From assembly GCA_021604105.1 (NCBI GenBank), contig BQIW01000003.1, positions 42,212 to 106,211 on the forward strand: DNA of 64,000 nucleotides. Reading direction: 5' to 3'. The DNA comes from Nitrospirales bacterium (GTDB lineage: Bacteria > Nitrospirota > Nitrospiria > Nitrospirales > UBA8639). The notes beneath the pieces were generated by a model. It did not search any database. It saw only the letters and a list, made by a program, of their open reading frames with translations, and was not told the DNA's origin. The position numbers were made by a program, and so were the translations under genes. Shown here one piece after another: positions 57,083 through 64,000 of the stretch (position 1 is its first letter; the number at the start of each line of letters is the position of its first letter).

Positions 57083-58639
57083 ATGCTTACGCCTGATGAT
57101 CATCTTGAGTTAATTCGCCGTGGAATTTCCACGTTCCAGGTGGAAGCACAACTTCAGCGATTGCGGCATGGGGTCCCTCCGATCACGATCATTCGTCCAT
57201 GCCGATTGAACGATGGGATTATCCAACTCCGTCCAGAAAACTTCTCCCGGTATCAACAACAATTTGAAGTGGCCCGTCAGGCGGATCGGGTCAGTAAATT
57301 TATCCCTGCATCCGGAGCCGCCACTCGCATGTTCAATGACCTCCTCAAATTTTTGTCCCAGGAGGCCGCACCGGAATCCCCTTCAAAGCCGGCACCAACT
57401 CTGCCCCACGCTGTGGAACAGGCCTGGACACGCTTACAGGATTTCCCGTTTATTCTGGAATTAGAAACGTACCTCCACGGGCAGGGATACCCTCTCCCAA
57501 CGGATCACCATACATACGATCTCAATACAATTCTGCAAGCGGTTCTGAAGACGCCCGGCCTTGGCTATGCCGAATTACCCAAGGCCCTGCTCTCGTTCCA
57601 TCGGTACCCAGAAGGACCCCGCACTGCACTAAAGGAACATATTCATGAAGCTCTCAGATATCACCCTAATCACAGACGTTCAATAAAAATTCATTTGACC
57701 GTTTCGCCTCAATTTGAACAGGCCATAAAAACCCATTTGCATAGCATCCAACAGCCTTTGGAAAGACAGGGATGGACCCTTGATTGCACGGTCTCTTTCC
57801 AAAAACCGTCGACCGACACCGTCGCACTGGACTCTGGAAACCAGCCATTTCGAGCTGAGGATGGCACTCTGGTGTTTCGACCAGGAGGACACGGCGCGCT
57901 ATTGGAAAATTTAAATGACTATCAGGGAGACATAGTTTTCATTTCCAATATTGACAACGTCGTTCCCGATCATTTGAAAGATCCGATCGTTTCATGGAGA
58001 AAGGCATTGGGGGGGTACCTGGTTGAGCTTCAACAACATGTGTTTCATCATATTGCACAACTGCGCTCAATCCCCGCAGATGCGAAAAGTGTCCTCCAGG
58101 CCGAAGCTTGTATCCTGCAAGAACTTCGTCTTCCGCTTCCCCAATCGTACCGAGAATTGGCGCTTCCCGATCAGGCCACCTTATTAAAGCAGTATTTAGA
58201 TCGGCCCATCCGGGTCTGTGGTGTGGTCCCCAATACCGGCGATCCGGGCGGGGGGCCATTTTGGGTGGCGCACCCAGAGGACGCCCCGTCCAGGCAAATT
58301 GTCGAGCAATCACAAGTCAATCCCGATTCTGAAGCCCAACAAAAGCTCTTTGCTTCTGGAACTCATTTCAATCCGGTGGATCTGGTCTGCGGAGTCCGTG
58401 ATTTTCAAGGCAATCCCTTTAACCTCCTGGATTTTGTAGATCCCGGAACCGGGTTCATCGGTATGAAGTCTTACCAGGGTCGTCCCCTCAAAGCCTTGGA
58501 ATGGCCAGGCTTATGGAATGGAGGCATGGCGCATTGGATCACCATTTTCGTGGAAATTCCCCGCGCTAACTTCAATCCTGTCAAAACCTTCCTTGATTGG
58601 CTACACCCCGCCCATCAACCTCAGACAAAACAGCAGTAA
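57083..58639 (+). CDS. DUF4301 family protein
   Basis: RVSKFIPASGAATRMFNDLLKFL; DIVFISNIDNVVPD; GGPFWV; FNPVDLVCGVRD. Confidence 0.8.
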   Translation: MLTPDDHLELIRRGISTFQVEAQLQRLRHGVPPITIIRPCRLNDGIIQLRPENFSRYQQQFEVARQADRVSKFIPASGAATRMFNDLLKFLSQEAAPESPSKPAPTLPHAVEQAWTRLQDFPFILELETYLHGQGYPLPTDHHTYDLNTILQAVLKTPGLGYAELPKALLSFHRYPEGPRTALKEHIHEALRYHPNHRRSIKIHLTVSPQFEQAIKTHLHSIQQPLERQGWTLDCTVSFQKPSTDTVALDSGNQPFRAEDGTLVFRPGGHGALLENLNDYQGDIVFISNIDNVVPDHLKDPIVSWRKALGGYLVELQQHVFHHIAQLRSIPADAKSVLQAEACILQELRLPLPQSYRELALPDQATLLKQYLDRPIRVCGVVPNTGDPGGGPFWVAHPEDAPSRQIVEQSQVNPDSEAQQKLFASGTHFNPVDLVCGVRDFQGNPFNLLDFVDPGTGFIGMKSYQGRPLKALEWPGLWNGGMAHWITIFVEIPRANFNPVKTFLDWLHPAHQPQTKQQ

Positions 58640-58812
58640 CTTTTCCCGATCGGGTAAACAGCCTTTTTTGTTTTTCTTCGTTCCTTTCCAATACTGAACA
58701 GCACATCCGCGGTATCCACCTCCGGTTAAGATGAAGGAGACTCAGACCGAAACCTAGTGGAGGTCATTGCGGCTATACCAGGCTCACTCATTTTACACAT
58801 GGGATATTTTTC

Positions 58813-59502
58813 ATGAATGAACAAGAATTTTTCTCCCTTTGGCAAAATTTTGGCTTCCCCTGTAAATCCCATCCGTGGCACGGTGTCGAAATAGGGAAAG
58901 AGGCACCACTCACCGTCACAGTCTATGTCGAAATTGTGCCCACCGACACCGTTAAATATGAATTGGATAAAAAATCAGGCCATTTGCGTGTGGATCGTCC
59001 TCAGCGCTATTCCAATGTGTGCCCAACCCTGTATGGATTAATCCCTCAAACGTACTGCGGGCATTCTGTTGCAGCACTCAGCGCCGAATGTACCAATCGG
59101 CCTGGCCTCGTCGGTGACCTGGATCCATTAGACATTTGCGTTTTGACCGAAAAAAGTATTATCCATGGAGACGTTTTGCTGCAAGCCATTCCGATTGGTG
59201 GCTTGCGTATGATCGATGGGGATGAAGCCGATGATAAAATTGTGGCGGTCCTCAAGGGCGATGCCCTCCATGAAAAGTGGACAGACATTAAAGCCTGTCC
59301 TGTTCACTTTGTGGAACGGCTCATGCATTATTTCCTGACATACAAAGATGCTCCCGGCTCGCAAAAAAAGAATTGCGAAATTACGCATGTGTATGGCCGC
59401 GAAGAAGCCCATGAGGTCATTCGCCGAAGTCAACGGGATTACGCCGCAAAATATGGACACCTACAAGCAGAACTCGCCAAACCCCGCCATGCACTTAATT
59501 AG
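58813..59502 (+). CDS. Inorganic pyrophosphatase (family I-like)
   Basis: GDLDPLDICVLTEKSIIHGDVLLQAIPIGGLRMIDGDEADDKIVAV. Confidence 0.9.
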   Translation: MNEQEFFSLWQNFGFPCKSHPWHGVEIGKEAPLTVTVYVEIVPTDTVKYELDKKSGHLRVDRPQRYSNVCPTLYGLIPQTYCGHSVAALSAECTNRPGLVGDLDPLDICVLTEKSIIHGDVLLQAIPIGGLRMIDGDEADDKIVAVLKGDALHEKWTDIKACPVHFVERLMHYFLTYKDAPGSQKKNCEITHVYGREEAHEVIRRSQRDYAAKYGHLQAELAKPRHALN

Positions 59503-59758
59503 GATCACCAATCCTCCCCCCCCATTTAAATTTCCCGATCACATATTTCAAAAAATGGCAAACAGCTTACGGTCAGCGACGTTTCCCATATATCCAACTC
59601 CAAACCCTATTCAATGTTCACCGCTTCTTTACGATCTTTAAGTCTTGCCCTCTTGAAGCAACGAGCCAGGGACAGCATAATGGGCTTATCAGCCTTCCCG
59701 CTGAGAAAACATGTTCTTATTGGTGCCCCAAATGCGTAACGAAGGAGGAATAAACCTG

Positions 59759-61645
59759 ATGAGTGAAAATATTGAAACCCTGCAACGATCAACCCGGGTC
59801 ATTCCTCCCCCCCCCGACGTCACCGCCACCGCCTATATTCAAGATTATGAAAGCGCCTACAAGCAGTCCATTGCGAACCCTGAAAAGTTCTGGGACGGCA
59901 TTGCCAAGGAACTCCACTGGTTTTCTCCCTGGAAGAAGGTCCTGGACTGGAACTATCCCTGGGCCAAATGGTTCGTAGGAGGAACCTGTAACATTGCCTA
60001 TAACTGTCTTGATCGCCATGTCCAAACCTGGCGAAAAAACAAAGTGGCCATCATCTGGGTCGGAGAAGAAGGTCAGGAACGAATCCTGACTTATGGTGAG
60101 TTATACCGGCAGGTCAACAAGTGCGCTAATGCCCTCAAAAGCCTCGGTCTCAACAAGGGCGACCGGGTGACCATCTATCTTCCGAAAATCCCCGAGCAAA
60201 TTGTGGCCATGCTGGCCTGTGCCCGTATCGGAGTGATCCATACAGTGGTCTATTCGGGTTTTAGCGCCACAGCGTTAGCGGCACGTATTGAGGCATGCGA
60301 AGCGCGAGTGGTCATCACCGCGGATGTGGGGTATGACCGCAGTCGGAAAATCCCCCTCAAGCCGGTCGTCGATGAAGCCGTTGCTAAATGTCCGAGCGTG
60401 GAAAAAGTTATCGTAGTTCAGCGGGAACAATCATCCGTCACACTTCAAGCCCCGAAGGAACTGGACTGGGAAGCCTGGCTCAAGGACCAATCTCCAACGT
60501 GTGAAGCCGAACAGCTGGATTCCGAAACTCCGCTCTACATCCTCTATACCTCAGGAACCACGGGGAAACCCAAAGGCGTCGTTCACGTTCATGGTGGCTA
60601 CATGGTGGGTACCTACATCACCACTAAATATGTTTTCGACCTTAAAGACGAAGATGTCTATTTTTGCGTGGCAGATCCGGGTTGGGTCACCGGCCATAGT
60701 TATATCGTCTATGGGCCGCTCTTGAACGGCGCCACGATATTAACGGCAGAAGGCAAACCCGACTATCCTAATCCGGGGCGCTGGTGGAATCTCATTGAAC
60801 GCTACGGGGTCTCAATTTTTTATACCACTCCGACAGCCATTCGGCTACTCATGAAATTTGGAGAGGACTGGCCGAAAAAATACGATCTTTCCTCTCTCAA
60901 GAATTTAGGGTCGGTGGGCGAACCGATCAATCCGGAAGCCTGGGAATGGTTTCATCGGGTAACCGGTGGCACCAAACCCATCATGGATACCTGGTGGCAG
61001 ACGGAAACCGGAATGATCATGGTCACACCCCTCCCCTGCGTGCCACTCAAACCGGGCTCGGCCACGCGTGGGTTTTTAGGCATCGAAGCGGACGTTATGG
61101 ACCGCGAAGGCAACACGGTGGAGCATGGGGGTGGTTTTGCTGTCATTAAAAAACCCTGGCCATCGATGATGCGAACCATTTATAACGAGCCGGATCGCTA
61201 TCTCCTGTATTGGAATACCATCCCCGGTGTGTATACCGCCGGCGATGTGTGCCATAAGGATGAAGACGGCTACTTGTGGTTTATGGGGCGGGCGGATGAT
61301 GTCGTGAAAGTCGCCGGGAACCGGATCGGCACCGCTGAAGTCGAAAGCGCTTTAGTCAGCCATGAGGCGGTGGTGGAAGCGGCCGTTATCGGCAAACCAC
61401 ATCAGACCGCCGGAGAACAAATCAAAGCCTTTGTCATCCTCAAGCAAGGGCAGCAGGAAACGCCCGATCTTATCAAACGTTTGCAGGATCATGTCTTAGG
61501 GGAATTAGGCAAGATCGCCGTCCCTCGGGAAATTGAAATTGTTCCGTCGCTTCCCAAGACCCGTTCCGGCAAAATTATGCGCCGCGTCTTAAAGGCCAAG
61601 GAACTCGGCCAGGACCCGGGAGACATTTCAACTCTTGAGGAATAG
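59759..61645 (+). CDS. acs: Acetyl-CoA synthetase
   Basis: YILYTSGTTGKPKGVVHVHGGY, DTWWQTETGMIMVTPLP, KTRSGKIMRRVLKA motifs; ATG at 59759 after GAAGGAGGAA. Confidence 0.96.
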   Translation: MSENIETLQRSTRVIPPPPDVTATAYIQDYESAYKQSIANPEKFWDGIAKELHWFSPWKKVLDWNYPWAKWFVGGTCNIAYNCLDRHVQTWRKNKVAIIWVGEEGQERILTYGELYRQVNKCANALKSLGLNKGDRVTIYLPKIPEQIVAMLACARIGVIHTVVYSGFSATALAARIEACEARVVITADVGYDRSRKIPLKPVVDEAVAKCPSVEKVIVVQREQSSVTLQAPKELDWEAWLKDQSPTCEAEQLDSETPLYILYTSGTTGKPKGVVHVHGGYMVGTYITTKYVFDLKDEDVYFCVADPGWVTGHSYIVYGPLLNGATILTAEGKPDYPNPGRWWNLIERYGVSIFYTTPTAIRLLMKFGEDWPKKYDLSSLKNLGSVGEPINPEAWEWFHRVTGGTKPIMDTWWQTETGMIMVTPLPCVPLKPGSATRGFLGIEADVMDREGNTVEHGGGFAVIKKPWPSMMRTIYNEPDRYLLYWNTIPGVYTAGDVCHKDEDGYLWFMGRADDVVKVAGNRIGTAEVESALVSHEAVVEAAVIGKPHQTAGEQIKAFVILKQGQQETPDLIKRLQDHVLGELGKIAVPREIEIVPSLPKTRSGKIMRRVLKAKELGQDPGDISTLEE

Positions 61646-61705
61646 GAAAGGATGTATTGAAACAAGAGAGTCGGTTTGGTGGGATACAATCAGGAATGCT
61701 ATTGA

Positions 61706-62284
61706 CCTAAACGCTCTTTGAGATGACGGAGATCAAGATTATCTTTTTCCCGCCCGGTGGCTTCCTTATTTTGGATAAGGTGGCCCTTGGATAAAAATGA
61801 AATCATGAGGCCTTCCAACTCGACCCGTTCCTTGTCTGTATAGGCTTCAACGAAGTCAACTCCGTCAATACTGGGAGTGTTGAATAATAAGGATGCTCAA
61901 GGGCAAATTTGCCCAGGATGAGATTACTCATTAAAGGCTCCGGGTCGGTTCAAAAAAGTCCGTCCAGCAAGGCCGCAGCCGTTTTTTCGCGCGGAGCGTA
62001 CGCGTAGTACGTGAGCACGGGAAAATGACGAGAACGCCGCTGGCGGCTTTTTTCAACAGACCCACACTGGTGAGAAAGTTTATTCAGCTAGGGGCGACTC
62101 CAATCTGAAAAACAATACCAGGTTCCATAAAGGTTTGAGGGGTTAAAGGGGAAATAGGTGCACCGAATGCTATCAAAGAAACGTAAATTCGCTTTGAATT
62201 CTCATTCGAACATTCAACCCAGAAATCGACGTCTCCCGTCGCTCGGGGATATCCATGACCCCCCAAAGTATACGCTCCAACCAC
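61706..62284 (-). pseudogene. Remnant of a nucleotidyltransferase/DUF6036-like protein, split by an inserted repeat
   Basis: Minus-strand fragment 1 VVGAYTLGGHGYPRATGDVDFWVECSNENSKRIYVSLIAFGAPISPLTPQTFMEPGIVFQIGVAP, then interruption, then fragment 2 FNTPSIDGVDFVEAYTDKERVELEGLMISFLSKGHLIQNKEATGREKDNLDLRHLKERLGQ*. Confidence 0.7.
61948..62057. repeat. ~110-bp palindromic repeat element with imperfect terminal inverted repeats
   Basis: Ends GTTCAAAAAAGTC and GGCTTTTTTCAAC (11/13 inverted match); GC-rich quasi-palindromic core CGGAGCGTACGCGTAGTACGTGAGC. Confidence 0.65.
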
Positions 62285-62676
62285 CGGCTATTTTTGGCCA
62301 GAATTAAAGTACGCATATAGTACTAGCTCACATGCATTCGGCTAAGACTCAATCTACGACCGTTGATCAATTTAAATGTTTCTTTCAACGGGAGACTCGA
62401 TGGCCATTGTTCAGCTCCTAATGCTTAATGAACTCAATCTTTGCGTACAGGTATGCCAAGCCCCTCTTTTTTCTCTGTGTCCTGAAGAAGGAGAGGCAGG
62501 ATACTCCCAATCAGAGGCCCCTCATTATGACTCTTCTGGACGCTGAAAAAAGATTGCTTTTTTCCTGCTAACCTAGTGCAAGCAACGTGTATAATAAAGT
62601 AGGAGTTGGCCCCGGGTAGTGAAGAGCATTCGCTTGGGTAGGAAAGGAAAAGGTAATCGAGAAGGAGTTAAAGAAA

Positions 62677-63126
62677 ATGTGGGTGCTGAAAAATGAGATT
62701 TACAGCAAGAAAATAAAAAAGAGACGATGCGAGGGGTATGAGTTCCTGAAGAGAGGCAGACTTGCCATCATAATAGGTTTTCTGGTTGTAATCGCACCTT
62801 TTGCCCTGGATAACCTGTCGGCTGCTCCATCATCTCTCAGAATTATCCTCGGCACATTTTCCCCGTATTATTCGCCGAAATTCGCCCACATTAGAACAGG
62901 CACTCTTATTTCCTGGGAGAATCCGACTGCAGATCTGCATACCATCACCCACGATGGGTGTAAGACCGGAGAGGAGTGCGCCTTTGATTCAGGCCCTCTT
63001 GGCCCCAACCGTACATTCACGCTTCATCATTTAGCGCCCGGCCAGTATCCCTACCATTGTTCATTTCATCCCATTATGCAAGGCACCCTTATGGTGACTG
63101 AGTCTGATACTTCCCGCGAGACATAA
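62677..63126 (+). CDS. Exported cupredoxin-domain protein
   Basis: ISWENPTADLHTITHDG and PGQYPYHCSFHPIMQGTLMV type-1-copper-like ligand pattern (H, C, H, M); TM/signal segment. Confidence 0.85.
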   Translation: MWVLKNEIYSKKIKKRRCEGYEFLKRGRLAIIIGFLVVIAPFALDNLSAAPSSLRIILGTFSPYYSPKFAHIRTGTLISWENPTADLHTITHDGCKTGEECAFDSGPLGPNRTFTLHHLAPGQYPYHCSFHPIMQGTLMVTESDTSRET

Positions 63127-63218
63127 AATGCTGAGATGTGGACCATCAATAAATCCCAATGAATATCCGATAAGTAAAAAATATGTGTCAGAGAGCAACA
63201 AGATCAATATAACCTCAT

Positions 63219-63512
63219 ATGAACAGCCCGATGAGCTACACATACACAGGGAAGCAAAAGTCCCAACACCCAAAAACTACATCCTATGATTGCATTTATT
63301 GTCCATTAAAAAAATCTGTCTTCTGGCTGCTGCTGTTGTTATTTTTTCTGTTCAGTCCTTTCATCTTTTCTTCCGAAATTTCCAAAACTCCTCATCCCAT
63401 TCAAATTGAAAGTCGCCCTCATGTTTTGAGTCAAGCTATACCCCAGGAGGCCATTAAAAGCAAACCACTTTCCTCAAAGAGTCGGCTTCAACACCCAACT
63501 TCTCATAAATAA
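63219..63512 (+). CDS. Small hypothetical protein with one hydrophobic segment
   Basis: ORF only; VFWLLLLLFFLFSPFIF segment. Confidence 0.3.
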   Translation: MNSPMSYTYTGKQKSQHPKTTSYDCIYCPLKKSVFWLLLLLFFLFSPFIFSSEISKTPHPIQIESRPHVLSQAIPQEAIKSKPLSSKSRLQHPTSHK

Positions 63513-63792
63513 ACAAATCATTTTGGGAAATACTGTGGGCAGGTACACACACCGAAACCGTTGCGGCCATTTCACCTGGAACCATTCTGGACGGATAGGC
63601 TTTGTTTATTGAGGACCTCTCCCCCCAGGGTTCCAGGTCATCTCAAACGGAAAACGACGTGCTGAGTTGAGGCAATCCCTTTTTTTACCGTATTGTCATT
63701 TTCATGCTCACCGGCTGGTCGCCGTAAGGGACCGCTGCCGGAATCAGGACGACCACCTTCGGTATTATTGGTGGGGAACATAGCATATTTGG

Positions 63793-63999
63793 TCATGCCC
63801 GTTTCGCTTCGGAGAGGTCATCTGTGGGTAAAAAATTATGCCCTTGATCGGCATGACGTAAGGCATCCAATCGAAGGTCGTACCGTTGTTCAGGTCCAAT
63901 GCGATCCAAAACCCCCAATCCTTCCAGAACGTTAAGGACTCCCGGTGTAATGCCAACAAAGTATAGATTCTGGCGATGTGCCTGAACCATGCGAAGCAT
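63793..63999 (-). CDS. C-terminal fragment of a SulP-family anion transporter / STAS-domain protein (cut by window end)
   Basis: MVQAHRQNLYFVGITPGVLNVLEGLGVLDRIGPEQRYDLRLDALRHA resembles the STAS C-terminus of SulP proteins. Confidence 0.6.
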   Translation of the reverse strand: MLRMVQAHRQNLYFVGITPGVLNVLEGLGVLDRIGPEQRYDLRLDALRHADQGHNFLPTDDLSEAKRA

Positions 64000-64000
64000 A

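Noticed and set aside
62545-62564. Hairpin GAAAAAAG-ATTG-CTTTTTTC
   Set aside because: Stem is almost all A-T and has no following T-run; too weak to call a terminator.

Overview
This window is mostly ordinary bacterial housekeeping DNA. The gene content and the intergenic repeat style look Nitrospirota-like, but that is inference and was not searched. Main blocks: (1) a purine operon purB(partial)-purC-purS-purQ-DUF433-purL-purF at 0-6.8 kb; (2) redoxin, MBL-like, TPR, O-methyltransferase-like, histidine kinase and a LuxD-like/methyltransferase fusion at 6.9-15.6 kb; (3) an EF-G-like GTPase and an HtrA protease; (4) a minus-strand plsY-pgsA-kdsA-pyrG-kdsB-heptose kinase-lepB-lepA block; (5) bioA facing a long pyrR-pyrB-pyrC-DUF4149-carA-sppA-M48-carB-greA-SAM hydrolase block, with a readable promoter, PyrR-type hairpin and intrinsic terminator ahead of pyrR; (6) proA, tRNA-Phe(GAA), a triple-repeat exported protein, a lytic transglycosylase and proC; (7) a tandem pair of HEAT-like exported proteins and a lipoprotein-rich island (LPP20, LpoB-like, COG3014-like) at 49-57 kb; (8) DUF4301, pyrophosphatase and acs; (9) an accessory tail with a nucleotidyltransferase pseudogene split by a terminal-inverted-repeat palindromic element, a cupredoxin and the C-terminus of a SulP/STAS protein. 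I found no CRISPR array, prophage or transposase. The best candidates for follow-up are the pyr attenuator, the LuxD-like fusion, the lipoprotein/HEAT island, and the repeat-interrupted pseudogene.
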